From contig NZ_QOKW01000032.1 of assembly GCF_008365375.1 (NCBI RefSeq), forward strand, positions 1-62,181: 62,181 nt of DNA, in the 5' to 3' direction. The translations under genes and the position numbers were made by a program. The DNA is from Roseomonas genomospecies 6 (GTDB lineage: Bacteria; Pseudomonadota; Alphaproteobacteria; Azospirillales; Azospirillaceae). Positions 9,271 through 17,716 of this stretch are shown piece after piece; positions within the stretch are counted from its first letter, which is position 1, and each line of letters starts with the position of its first letter. The notes below the pieces were generated by a model. The model ran no database searches and was not told the origin of the DNA. It saw nothing but the letters and a program-made list of their open reading frames with translations.

Positions 9271-10413
9271 TCATCCCCTCGGCTGTTCGGCGGTCGGGGA
9301 CGCCGGTTCCGGTTGCACGGTCATGCCGGGGCGGACCTTCTGCACACCGCCGACGATGATCGTCTCCCCCGCCCGCACCCCGTTGGGGACGGCGATCACC
9401 TGATCGAGCTGCGGTCCGGGCTCGATCGGGCGGCGCTGCGCCCGGTTCTGCTGGTCGAGCACCAGGACGTAGCTGCCCTGCTGGTCCTGCTGGATGGCGG
9501 AGACGGGGACCACCGGCTGCCGTTCGGTCCGCGTCGGACGGATCAGGACGGTCACATACTGGCCGGGAAGCAGGAACGCCTTGGGGTTCGCGAAGTCGGC
9601 GTAGACCGGGATGGTTCCGGTCTGCGGGTCGATCCGGTTGCTCGCGAAGGACACCTTGCCCTTCTGCTCGTACTCGGAGCCGTCGGCCAGCCGCAGGGCT
9701 GGCACGAAGCGGTCCACCGCCTCGGCGGCGGCGAGGTCGGGTGCGGCGCGCCGGACCTCCAGGAGGTCGCGGTCGCTGACCGAGAAGACCACCCGAATGG
9801 GATCGAGCTGCACGACGGTGGCGAGCGGACCGCTGGACGGGCCGACGAGGTCGCCCGCGGTCATCGCGGTGGCGCCGATGCGCCCGTCGATGGGCGAGGC
9901 GATGCGCGTGTAGCCGAGATTCAGCTCCGCCTGCCGCAGTTTGGCCTGCGTCTGCATGATGTCGGCCTCCGCCGTCTCCTGCGCCGCCTGGGCCTGATCG
10001 AGGTCGGCCTGGGAGATGTTGCCGCGGGTCCGCAGTTCCTGGGCGCGCTGCAGGGCGCGCTGGGCCTCGCGCAGCGTCGCCTGGGCGCGGGAGAGGTCGG
10101 CCTTGGCGCTGTCGACGGTGGCTTGGTAGGGCGCCTGCTCGATGACGTAGAGCAGGGTGTCCTTGGTGACGTTCTGCCCTTCCTGGAAGGCGACCTGTTC
10201 GATGAAGCCTTCCACGCGCGCGCGGGCTTCGAAATCCTGGATCGCCTGGACGCGGCCGATGAACTCGCTGATCGGGGTGACCTCCCGCTCGCGCACCACC
10301 TCCGTCGTGACCGAGGGAGGCGGCGCGCCGGCAGGCTGCTGGGCCAAGGCCCCGCCCGGAAGAAAAAAGGCAAGGAGACAGACGGCGGCGAGGCCGCGGC
10401 GAGGGCGATGCAT
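9271..10413 (-). CDS. RND efflux periplasmic adaptor (membrane fusion protein), 380 aa
   Basis: Links the RND permease to an outer-membrane channel. Signal peptide MHRPRRGLAAVCLLAFFLPG ending in ALA-Q, then the lipoyl half-motif (EFIGRVQAIQDFEARARVEG), an alpha-helical hairpin rich in Ala/Gln (residues about 95-165), a second lipoyl half (LGYTRIASPIDGRIG) and beta-barrel/membrane-proximal domains (GQYVTVLIRP). ATG 10413 has GGGAG upstream; a TTG one codon earlier could extend it by one residue. First gene of the pump operon; its promoter must lie in 10414-10677. Confidence 0.92.
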   Translation of the reverse strand: MHRPRRGLAAVCLLAFFLPGGALAQQPAGAPPPSVTTEVVREREVTPISEFIGRVQAIQDFEARARVEGFIEQVAFQEGQNVTKDTLLYVIEQAPYQATVDSAKADLSRAQATLREAQRALQRAQELRTRGNISQADLDQAQAAQETAEADIMQTQAKLRQAELNLGYTRIASPIDGRIGATAMTAGDLVGPSSGPLATVVQLDPIRVVFSVSDRDLLEVRRAAPDLAAAEAVDRFVPALRLADGSEYEQKGKVSFASNRIDPQTGTIPVYADFANPKAFLLPGQYVTVLIRPTRTERQPVVPVSAIQQDQQGSYVLVLDQQNRAQRRPIEPGPQLDQVIAVPNGVRAGETIIVGGVQKVRPGMTVQPEPASPTAEQPRG

Positions 10414-10637
10414 CAAGGGGGCTCCCGATCAGCCGTGCCCACCTAAACAGAGCGGCGGCCATCTTCGGCACGTTCCTTTTGGAGCGCGGAGGGGGGAAGG
10501 ACGGGGCCGGACCCGATCACCATCGCAACCATCGGTCCGGTCCTGATGTCGAGCCGGCGGCGGCCGTTCCCGCCCTCGTTCCGGTGCCGCGCGGCGGTCA
10601 TGCCAATCAATGCCAACGCGTTGATCTGCCGGGTTTC

Positions 10638-10676
10638 ACGGTTGGAAAACGATGGAGGTGATCATTGTCCAACCGT
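10638..10676. repeat. Inverted repeat, 9-bp perfect arms, beside the solute-binding protein stop codon
   Basis: ACGGTTGGA at 10638-10646 and TCCAACCGT at 10668-10676 are exact complements with 21 bp between. It sits one base from the stop of the solute-binding gene and about 225 bp upstream of the efflux adaptor. There is no U-tract, so an operator or mRNA 3' hairpin is as likely as a terminator. Confidence 0.5.
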
Positions 10677-10677
10677 A

Positions 10678-12318
10678 TCAGTCCTGAAGGCTCACGTCCT
10701 TGAAGTCATGCAGGCCGAAGGGGTCCATGACGTATCCCTGCACCTCCTTGCGCAGGGCGGTGAAGACGACGGAATGGGCGATGGGCAGCCAGGGGGACTC
10801 CTCCCGGAAGATCGCCTGCGCTTCCTGGTAGAGCGCGGTGCGCCGGGCGCGGTCGCTGGTGCGCTTGGCCTGCTCGATCCGCTCGTCGAAGGCGGCGTCA
10901 CACCATTTCGCCATGTTGCCCCCGCCGTCGCGGGCGGCGTTGCAGCTCAGCAGGGCGTAGAGGAAGTTGTCGGGATCGCCGTTGTCGCCGGTCCAGCCCA
11001 GGATGCCCGCCTGATGCTCACCGTTGGACAGCGCCTCACGGTACTGCTTCCATTCCGCGGTCCGCAGGGTGGCGCGCACCCCGATCCTCTCCAGGTCGGC
11101 CTGCATCATCTCGGCCACCCGACGGGCGTTGGGCATGTAGGGGCGGGTCACCGGCATGTACCAGAGATCGATCCGAAGCTCCTCCCCCTGCCCCGCCTCG
11201 GCCAGCAGGCGGCGGGCGGCGTCGGGGTCGTAAGGGATATCCTCGACCGCGCGGTTGTAGGACCAGAGCGTCGGCGGGATCGGGTTCACCGCGGGCTGGC
11301 CGCCGCCCTGGAACACGGCGTCCACGATGGTCCTCTTGTCGATGGCCATGCGGAAGGCGCGGCGCACCCGGACGTCGTCGAAGGGCGGCTTTCGGGTGTT
11401 GAAGGCCAGATAGCTGACGTTCAGCCCCTCCTGCTGCAACAGGCGCAGGTCCGGATCGGCCTTGATCTTCGGCAGGTCGGACGGGCTGGGGGTGGCGATG
11501 ACGTGGCATTCCCCGGCGCTCAGCTTGTTGTGGCGCACCGCGGCGTTCAAGGTGATGGCGAAGGCCAGAGTGTCGATGGGCCGCCGCCCCTCCCAATAGC
11601 CGTCGAAGGCGCGGTAACGGATCGCCACGTCGCGCTGGTAGGCCACGAACCGGAAGGGACCGGTGCCCACCGGCTCCAGGTCGATGCGCTCCGGCGCACC
11701 CTGCGTCAGCAGCGTGCCGGCGTATTCGGCGGACAGGATCGCCATGAAGGGCATGGCGAGGTTGGCGAGGAAGGGCGCTTCCGGCTGGTTCAGGACGATG
11801 CGGACGGTGCGGTCGTCCAGCTTCTCCACCGACTTCAGCAGGGCCGGCATGCCCATGTCGGTGAACAGCGGATAATCGCCGCCGGACACCGCGTGGAAGG
11901 GATGATCGGACTTCCATTGCCGCTCGATGGAGAAGATCACGTCGTCGGCGGTGAGTGTCCGGGTCGGGGTGAAGCGCTCCGTGCCGTGGAACCGCACCCC
12001 CTCGCGCAGGGTGAAGAGGTAGGTCAGCCCGTCCTCCGACACGGTCCAGGATTCGGCGAGGCCGGGGACGATCTCCGTCGTGCCGCGCTTGAACTCGACC
12101 AGCGTGTTGTAGATCGGCAGGACCGCGTCGAAGCCGGTCGTCGTCGTCGCGATCTGCGGATTCAGGCTGTCCGGATTGCCTTCGGAGCAATAGACCAGGG
12201 TCTTCGCCGCCTGCGTCGCCGCCTGGGCGCCGCTGCTGCTGCACAGCACGGCGGCGGTCCCCGCGAGAAGGGCCAGGGCGAAGGCGGCAGCGGATGCCGG
12301 GCGCGGGTGCCGTGTCAT
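10678..12318 (-). CDS. Family 5 extracellular solute-binding protein (DppA/OppA type), 546 aa
   Basis: Periplasmic binding protein of the peptide/nickel family. Signal peptide with probable cleavage after AQA at residue 33, then YCSEGNPDSLNPQ, LAESWTVSEDGLTYLFTLREGVRFH and DDVIFSIERQ, all standard SBP_bac_5 landmarks; length is typical. No permease or ATPase gene adjoins it. Its ATG overlaps the stop of the upstream histidine kinase (ATGA, 12315-12318), so the two are translationally coupled. I infer a co-sensor that loads a ligand and presents it to the kinase rather than a transport component, though it could also serve a distant transporter. Ligand unknown. Confidence 0.85.
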   Translation of the reverse strand: MTRHPRPASAAAFALALLAGTAAVLCSSSGAQAATQAAKTLVYCSEGNPDSLNPQIATTTTGFDAVLPIYNTLVEFKRGTTEIVPGLAESWTVSEDGLTYLFTLREGVRFHGTERFTPTRTLTADDVIFSIERQWKSDHPFHAVSGGDYPLFTDMGMPALLKSVEKLDDRTVRIVLNQPEAPFLANLAMPFMAILSAEYAGTLLTQGAPERIDLEPVGTGPFRFVAYQRDVAIRYRAFDGYWEGRRPIDTLAFAITLNAAVRHNKLSAGECHVIATPSPSDLPKIKADPDLRLLQQEGLNVSYLAFNTRKPPFDDVRVRRAFRMAIDKRTIVDAVFQGGGQPAVNPIPPTLWSYNRAVEDIPYDPDAARRLLAEAGQGEELRIDLWYMPVTRPYMPNARRVAEMMQADLERIGVRATLRTAEWKQYREALSNGEHQAGILGWTGDNGDPDNFLYALLSCNAARDGGGNMAKWCDAAFDERIEQAKRTSDRARRTALYQEAQAIFREESPWLPIAHSVVFTALRKEVQGYVMDPFGLHDFKDVSLQD

Positions 12319-14648
12319 GCGCGGTCCTTTTCATGCGTGGCGGTGGGCAGGCGGACGACGAAGCGCGCGCCGCCCTCCCCCTCCAGGGCGATGGAGCCGC
12401 CGAGCTGGCTGACGGTGTTGTAGACGATGTGCAGGCCGAGCCCGGCGTGGCCCCGGTCGCGGCGCGTGGTGAAGAAGGGGTCGAAGATCCGGGCGCGCAG
12501 CGCCGCCGGGATGCCCGCCCCGTCGTCGGCGACGGCCAGTTCCACGACATCCGCCGCGGCTTTGCGGGCCGCGACCGTCACCGTGCCGCCCTGCCCGCCC
12601 GCTCCCTGTCCATCGGTCAGCCCATGATGGATCGCGTTCAGCAGCAGATGCGAAACGATCTGCGCGATGGCCTGCGGATAGCCGTCCACCACCAGCCCCG
12701 GCGGGCAGTCCACCACCACCCGGTGCCCCGCCGGTCCCCAGGACGGCTCCAGCGCGTCCACGGCCTGAAGCAGGCAGAGGCGGAGGTCGAACCGCCCGCG
12801 CTTCTCCCCCGCCGGATCGACCCCAAGCTCCTTGAAGCGCTGGACCAGCTCCGCCACGCGGACGGTGTTGTTGACCAGCAGGTCCGACACGTCGCCCATG
12901 TCGTTCAGGAAGCGCTCCAGCTCGCGGCGGCGCAATTGGCCGGCGTCCAGAAGGGCCGTCATCTTCGGCACCTTCTCGCGGATCAGGGTGGAGGTGGTGA
13001 GCGTGATGCCAAGCGGCGTGTTGATCTCGTGCGCCACGCCGGCCACCACCTGCCCCAGCGCGGCCAGCTTCTCCGCCTGCACCAGATCGGCCTGGGTCCG
13101 CCGCAGCTCGGCCAGGGTGGCGTCGGCCTGCTCCTTGGCGCGGCGCAGTTCGTCCTCGCGCCGGTTGATCTCGGCGGCGAAGTGATGGACGGCCCGGGCC
13201 ATGTCGCCCAGCTCGTCCCGCCGCTCCAGGTCGGTCACCCGCCCGTCCCGCGGGTCGTGCGCCAGCCGCCGCGTCGCGTCCTGGAGCCGGCGCAGGGGCC
13301 GGGTGATGCCGCGCGCCACCAGAAGCGCCGCCCCGGCGGCGAACAGCAGGCCGAAGGTCGCCCCGATGACCAGGGTTGTGCGCAGCAGGTCGGCGCTGCG
13401 CACCGCGCTCTCCTGGAACAGGTCGTTCAGCCGGCGGGCGGTGTCCATCACCGCGGCGGCGTCCATGTCCATGGCGGCGATGGCGCCGTTCTGCCGGGCC
13501 AGCCCGTCGGTGGCGCGCTCCAGCCCGTCGCGCCAGGCGCCGATGGCGGCCAGCATCTCGTCCTGGATCAGCGGTGAGATGGGCAGCCCGGCCACCCGAT
13601 CGCGCAGAAGCCCGCTGTCGGCGGCGACGGCGCGCAGGCCGCGGGTGTCGCGCTGGTTGAGCGCGGACAATGTGCGGCCGCTGAGCGTGAGGGCGGTCAC
13701 GACGACGTTCTGGGTCTCCTGCTCGATGGCGTGGGCCGACACGGTGTAGCGCAGAAGCTCCGCCACCTCCGCCTGGACGGCGTTGTAGCCGGTGGCGGCG
13801 ACCTTCAGCACCCGTTCGGCGAGCGCGCCGTAGCGCGGCGCCAGATCGGGAAGGGTTTGCCGGTCCAGCCGCTCGGCCTGCAACCGCCTCAGCTCCTCCA
13901 GGGCCGCCCCGTAGACGTCGCCGGCGGCGAGCGCGCCGCCGTTCCCCTCCACACCGCTCGCCTGGGCGAGCGAGGCGCCGAGCGTCCCGGCGACACGCTC
14001 CACCCGGTCGAGCAGAACGGGCAAGGCGCCGGGCCGCGACGGGTCCCGCGGACCGGCGGCGGCCTCGTCCCGCGCCGCCAGCCGGGCGTGGAGCATCGCC
14101 TCCCGCAATTCGTGCAGGCCGTCGACCACGGCGCGGCTGGCGCGCAGCCGCCGGTCGGCCTCGGCCAGGGACGCGACGAGCGCCACTTTGGCGGCGTGCT
14201 GCCTCTTGCGCGCCTGTTCGGTCAGGGCGAGCAGCCGGGCCTCCTGCTCGGCCATGCCGCGGGCGCGGGCGTCGCTGAAGGCCGTGGCGTCCACCAGCTC
14301 CTCCTGCCGGGCGGCGTGGCGGTCCGACGCGCGGCGGGCGGTCTCCACCGCCTCGGCCTGGGCGCCGGCCTCCGCCAACCCGCCCAACGCCTCCAGCGCC
14401 GCCCGCGCACCGTGCGTGGCGCGGCGGAACGTGATCTCGTGGGGAAGGCGGCCCTGGGGGGCGGATTGGATGAAGTCGTTGCGGGCGGCGGTGGCGGCGA
14501 TCATCTCGCGGTAGACGGTGCCGGCCAGCACCGCGGCCTCGCGCGAGCGTCCGGCGTGCTCCAGCAGAATCCAGGCGAACACCGCGATCAACGCCGCGAT
14601 GCCCACCGGGATTCCTCCCACCGTCGCTATGCGATACGAGATCCTCAT
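12315..14648 (-). CDS. Transmembrane sensor histidine kinase with large periplasmic domain, 777 aa
   Basis: TM1 at about residues 9-31, a long helical periplasmic region of nearly 390 residues, TM2 near 424-450, HAMP (TRPLRRLQDATRRL), coiled coil, HisKA with the phospho-His in VVAGVAHEINTPLG (about 538), and HATPase ending with DDGAGIP, RDRGHAGLGLHIV. The AHEINTP box is typical of HAMP kinases related to the DctB/TorS groups. ATG 14648 chosen because TM1 follows at once and GGCGGAG lies upstream; the longer open frame to 14723 adds unhelpful residues. Overlaps the solute-binding gene by 4 bp. No cognate response regulator is adjacent; the OmpR-type regulator at 43638 is a distant candidate only. 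Confidence 0.88.
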   Translation of the reverse strand: MRISYRIATVGGIPVGIAALIAVFAWILLEHAGRSREAAVLAGTVYREMIAATAARNDFIQSAPQGRLPHEITFRRATHGARAALEALGGLAEAGAQAEAVETARRASDRHAARQEELVDATAFSDARARGMAEQEARLLALTEQARKRQHAAKVALVASLAEADRRLRASRAVVDGLHELREAMLHARLAARDEAAAGPRDPSRPGALPVLLDRVERVAGTLGASLAQASGVEGNGGALAAGDVYGAALEELRRLQAERLDRQTLPDLAPRYGALAERVLKVAATGYNAVQAEVAELLRYTVSAHAIEQETQNVVVTALTLSGRTLSALNQRDTRGLRAVAADSGLLRDRVAGLPISPLIQDEMLAAIGAWRDGLERATDGLARQNGAIAAMDMDAAAVMDTARRLNDLFQESAVRSADLLRTTLVIGATFGLLFAAGAALLVARGITRPLRRLQDATRRLAHDPRDGRVTDLERRDELGDMARAVHHFAAEINRREDELRRAKEQADATLAELRRTQADLVQAEKLAALGQVVAGVAHEINTPLGITLTTSTLIREKVPKMTALLDAGQLRRRELERFLNDMGDVSDLLVNNTVRVAELVQRFKELGVDPAGEKRGRFDLRLCLLQAVDALEPSWGPAGHRVVVDCPPGLVVDGYPQAIAQIVSHLLLNAIHHGLTDGQGAGGQGGTVTVAARKAAADVVELAVADDGAGIPAALRARIFDPFFTTRRDRGHAGLGLHIVYNTVSQLGGSIALEGEGGARFVVRLPTATHEKDRA

Positions 14649-14758
14649 CACGCTCCGCCGGCTGCCGTTCCGCCCGGACCATGGAAGGCCGGCGGCGGAA
14701 CACCGCAAAGCTAGCGATAGCACTCAGGCGTTGCCGAGTTCTTTACATTTTGGCGAAA

Positions 14759-14775
14759 ATTCGAACTAATTCGAA
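14759..14775. repeat. Direct repeat of ATTCGAA, 10-bp period
   Basis: ATTCGAA occurs at 14759-14765 and 14769-14775, one helical turn apart, each containing the palindrome TTCGAA, in the only AT-rich patch between fruA and the kinase gene. Position about 110 bp upstream of the kinase start suggests an operator for the kinase/solute-binding operon; this is inference. Confidence 0.4.
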
Positions 14776-14824
14776 GAAATTGCAGCCATCGGGGGTTGCG
14801 TTGCGCGGCCCCGATCTCCCGTCG

Positions 14825-16675
14825 TCACCGGCCCGCCCCGCTGGGGGCCGGGCCGGTCGGGGTGGGGGCCGCCGTGTTCAGGGTGGGTGCGGCCGCGGGG
14901 TCCGCCTCCACCCGGCGCTTCAGGACCATCAGGGCCAGCGTCGTGACGATGGTCCCGGCCAGGATGGCCAGGATGTAGGGGACGAGCGGGGTCACCGCGT
15001 TGGGAATCGCCAGGACGAAGACGCCGCCGTGCGGCGCCCGCAGGCCGCAGCCGAACCACATGGACAGGGCGCCGGCCACCGCCGATCCGGCCATGGCCGC
15101 GGGAATGACGCGCAGCGGGTCCTTGGCCGCGAAGGGGATCGCCCCCTCCGTGATGAAGGCGAGGCCGAGCACGCCCGCGGCCTTGCCCGCTTCCCGCTCC
15201 TGCAGGGTGAAGCGGTTGGGGACGATCATGGTGGCGAGCGCCAGCCCGAGCGGCGGCGTCATGCCCGCCGCCATCACCGCCGCCATCGGCGTGTAGGTGT
15301 TGGAGGCCAGAAGCCCGACCGCGAAGGTGTAGGCCGCCTTGTTGACCGGTCCGCCCATGTCCAGCGCCATCATGGCGCCCAGAAGCGCGCCCAGCGCCAC
15401 CGCGTTGGCCCCGGTCATGCCCTGGAGAAAGGCCGTCAGCCCGTTCATGATCGCCGCCACCGGCGTGCCGATGACGTAGACCATCAGCAGCCCCACCGCC
15501 AGCGTGCCCAGAAGCGGGATGATGAGCACCGGCTTCAACCCTTCCAGGTTCTGCGGCAGCCGGATGGTGTCGCGCAGCCAGCGGGCGATGTAGCCGGCCA
15601 GGAAGCCCGCCACGATGCCGCCAAGAAAGCCCGCCCCGATCTTCGCGGCCAGCATCCCGCCGATGAATCCGGGGGCCAGCCCGGGCCGGTCGGCGATGGA
15701 ATAGGCGATGTAGCCCGCCAGCACCGGCACCATCAGCCCGAAGGCCGCCTCCCCGCCGATCTGCATCAGGGCCGCCGGCAGGGTGCCCGGCTCCTTGAAC
15801 GCTTCGATGCCGAAGACGAAGGACAGGGCGATGATGAGGCCGCCGGCCACCACGAAGGGCAGCATGAAGGACACGCCGGTCAGCAGATGCTTGTAGGGAC
15901 CGGACTGCGCCTCCTTCTGCCGCGCCTTGGCGCCCGACACCTCCCCGGCGTAGGGGGGAGAGGCGGCGCCTCCCGTTGCGGCGGGGGCCGGCAGGGCGAG
16001 CGCCTCGTCGATCACGCGGGCGGGCTGCTTCAGCGCCTCCCCCACGGAGGTCTTCAGCAGGCGCTTGCCGGCGAAGCGGTCGGTGGCGACGTGGGTGTCG
16101 GCGCCGATGATGACGGCCTCGGCCTCCGCGATCTCCTCCTCCGTCAGGGCGTTCTTCGCGCCGACGGAGCCCTGGGTTTCGACCTTGATCCGGTAGCCCT
16201 TGGCCTGGGCGGCCTGCTTCAGCGCCTCCGCCGCCATGAAGGTGTGGGCGATGCCGGTCGGGCAGGCGGTTATGGCGACCAGAAGGCCGGGGCTGCGCAC
16301 CGCCGCGGGGGCGGGCTTCGGCGCAGGTTTCGGAGCCGGCTCCGGAGCGGCGGTTCCAGCTTGAGCGCCCGGTGCATGGGCCAGGGCGTTGCCGATCACC
16401 GATTTGGTGTCGCGGATGGCCGCGGCGGTCGAGGTGTGCAGGACCGGCTTGCCGGTGAATCGCGAATCGTCCACGGCGATGTCCGCCGCCAGGATCACCG
16501 CGTCGGCGCCCGCGACGTCGGCGGCGGACAGCGGAGTCTGCACGCCGTTGGACCCCTGGGTTTCCACCGCGATGTCGTGCCCCATCAGCGCGGCGGTGCG
16601 GCGCAGCGCCTCCGCCGCCATGACGGTGTGGGCGATCCCCGTCGGGCAGGCGGTCACAGCCACGAGCTTTGCCAT
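14825..16675 (-). CDS. fruA: Fructose PTS permease, EIIB'-EIIB-EIIC, 616 aa
   Basis: Membrane permease that takes up fructose and releases fructose 1-phosphate. Two tandem EIIB domains each carry CPTGIAHT (Cys10 and Cys138), joined by an Ala/Pro linker at 105-128, then a hydrophobic EIIC from about 270 (YKHLLTGVSFMLPFVVAGGL, GIEAFKEPGTLPAALMQIGG, DMGGPVNKAAY, SEGAIPFAAKDP). In E. coli FruA the first EIIB' is degenerate; here both keep the phosphorylatable Cys. Third gene of fruB-fruK-fruA, 27 bp after fruK. ATG 16675 has GGAGGGG upstream. Confidence 0.95.
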   Translation of the reverse strand: MAKLVAVTACPTGIAHTVMAAEALRRTAALMGHDIAVETQGSNGVQTPLSAADVAGADAVILAADIAVDDSRFTGKPVLHTSTAAAIRDTKSVIGNALAHAPGAQAGTAAPEPAPKPAPKPAPAAVRSPGLLVAITACPTGIAHTFMAAEALKQAAQAKGYRIKVETQGSVGAKNALTEEEIAEAEAVIIGADTHVATDRFAGKRLLKTSVGEALKQPARVIDEALALPAPAATGGAASPPYAGEVSGAKARQKEAQSGPYKHLLTGVSFMLPFVVAGGLIIALSFVFGIEAFKEPGTLPAALMQIGGEAAFGLMVPVLAGYIAYSIADRPGLAPGFIGGMLAAKIGAGFLGGIVAGFLAGYIARWLRDTIRLPQNLEGLKPVLIIPLLGTLAVGLLMVYVIGTPVAAIMNGLTAFLQGMTGANAVALGALLGAMMALDMGGPVNKAAYTFAVGLLASNTYTPMAAVMAAGMTPPLGLALATMIVPNRFTLQEREAGKAAGVLGLAFITEGAIPFAAKDPLRVIPAAMAGSAVAGALSMWFGCGLRAPHGGVFVLAIPNAVTPLVPYILAILAGTIVTTLALMVLKRRVEADPAAAPTLNTAAPTPTGPAPSGAGR

Positions 16676-16702
16676 GTCGATCCCCTCCGGCGCTGAAAAG
16701 CC

Positions 16703-17674
16703 TTACAGTTCCTCCACCCGCACGTCTTCTATCTGAACGGCCCGCATCAGTTCCGCGAGCCGCTCCGGCGGCGGCAGTTCGGGGCCGAGGCGGGACAGCG
16801 TTCCGGCGGCGAAGGCGGTGCCGCGCCGCGCGCAGCCCTCCAGTCCGGCCCCCTCCAGCCGGGCGGATACGACTCCGGCGACCATGGCGTCCCCGGCACC
16901 GACCGTGCTGGCGACCTCCACGGACGGCGGAACGGCCAGCAGGGCGCGGCCCCCCTCCACGAAGACGGCGCCCTCGGCCCCAAGCGACACGACGACCAGC
17001 GCGATGCCCGATTCCGACAGGTCGCTCGCGGCCCGCACCACCTCCGCCCGCCCGGTCAGGGGGCGACCCAGAAGCTCGGCCAGCTCCGCCGCGTTGGGCT
17101 TCACCATGTCGGGGCGGGCGGCCACGGCGTGGCGCAGCGGCGGGCCGCTGGCGTCCACCGCGACGAAGGCCCCACGGGCGCGCAACCGGGCGACCATCTC
17201 CGCATAGGCGGTGTCTGGCACCCCCGCCGGGACGCTGCCGGCCAGGACGAAGCTCCGGTCGGTGGTCGCGAGATCGTCCACCACGGTCAGCAGCCCACGC
17301 CAGCTTTCCGCCGGAACATGCAGGCCGGGCAGGTTGATGTCGGTGACGGAGCGGCCCTCGCGGTCCACCAGCTTGATGTTCACCCGGCTGCGGCCCGGAA
17401 GGCGCAGGAAGCGGTCGCGGATGCCCCGGCGGCGGAACAGCGCGTCGAAGACGGCGGCGTTCTCCTCGCCCAGGAAGCCGGTGGCGGTGACGGGCAAGGC
17501 TCCGCCTGACAGGAAGGCGGCGACGTTGATGCCCTTGCCCCCGGCGGTCCGCGTCTCGGCCACCGCGCGGTTGACCGCCCCGGCCTGGAAGCCCGGCACG
17601 TCGAGCGTCTGGTCGATGGCGGCGTTCAGCGTCACGGTGACGACGCCGGAGCGTTTGCCGTCCACGGGGTTCAT
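16703..17674 (-). CDS. fruK: 1-phosphofructokinase, 323 aa
   Basis: PfkB-family kinase converting fructose 1-phosphate to fructose 1,6-bisphosphate in the cytoplasm. Landmarks: VTLNAAIDQTLDVPGF at the N-terminus, TAGGKGINVAAFL (substrate loop), NIKLVDREGRSVTDINLPG and the catalytic TVGAGDAMVAG near residue 265. Start ATG 17674 is inside the second copy of a duplicated Shine-Dalgarno/start segment (see 17670-17716). Lies between fruB and fruA. Confidence 0.95.
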   Translation of the reverse strand: MNPVDGKRSGVVTVTLNAAIDQTLDVPGFQAGAVNRAVAETRTAGGKGINVAAFLSGGALPVTATGFLGEENAAVFDALFRRRGIRDRFLRLPGRSRVNIKLVDREGRSVTDINLPGLHVPAESWRGLLTVVDDLATTDRSFVLAGSVPAGVPDTAYAEMVARLRARGAFVAVDASGPPLRHAVAARPDMVKPNAAELAELLGRPLTGRAEVVRAASDLSESGIALVVVSLGAEGAVFVEGGRALLAVPPSVEVASTVGAGDAMVAGVVSARLEGAGLEGCARRGTAFAAGTLSRLGPELPPPERLAELMRAVQIEDVRVEEL

Positions 17675-17716
17675 GACACGCCTCCGGCGTAGGGATTCAT
17701 GACACGCCTCCGGCGT
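17670..17716 (-). repeat. 26-bp tandem duplication of the fruB/fruK junction, creating a 9-codon ORF
   Basis: The 21-bp string at 17670-17690 recurs exactly at 17696-17716. On the minus strand fruB ends GCC GGA GGC GTG TCA TGA; the ATG of that ATGA opens a nine-codon frame MNPYAGGVS, which ends with the same GCC GGA GGC GTG TCA TGA and overlaps the ATG of fruK (MNPVDGK) in a second ATGA. Both ATGs have GGAGG at ideal spacing. The junction, including ribosome-binding site and start, has plainly been copied once, leaving a chained stop-start-stop-start arrangement. Confidence 0.9.

Noticed and set aside
10414..10637. A TetR-type operator for the efflux operon
   Set aside because: No compact palindrome of the usual 14-20 bp is visible near the promoter; only the wide-spaced repeat at 10638-10676 is present.
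17670..17716. MNPYAGGVS as a functional microprotein
   Set aside because: Its sequence is wholly explained by duplication of the fruB end and fruK start, so it is more likely a by-product than a selected peptide.
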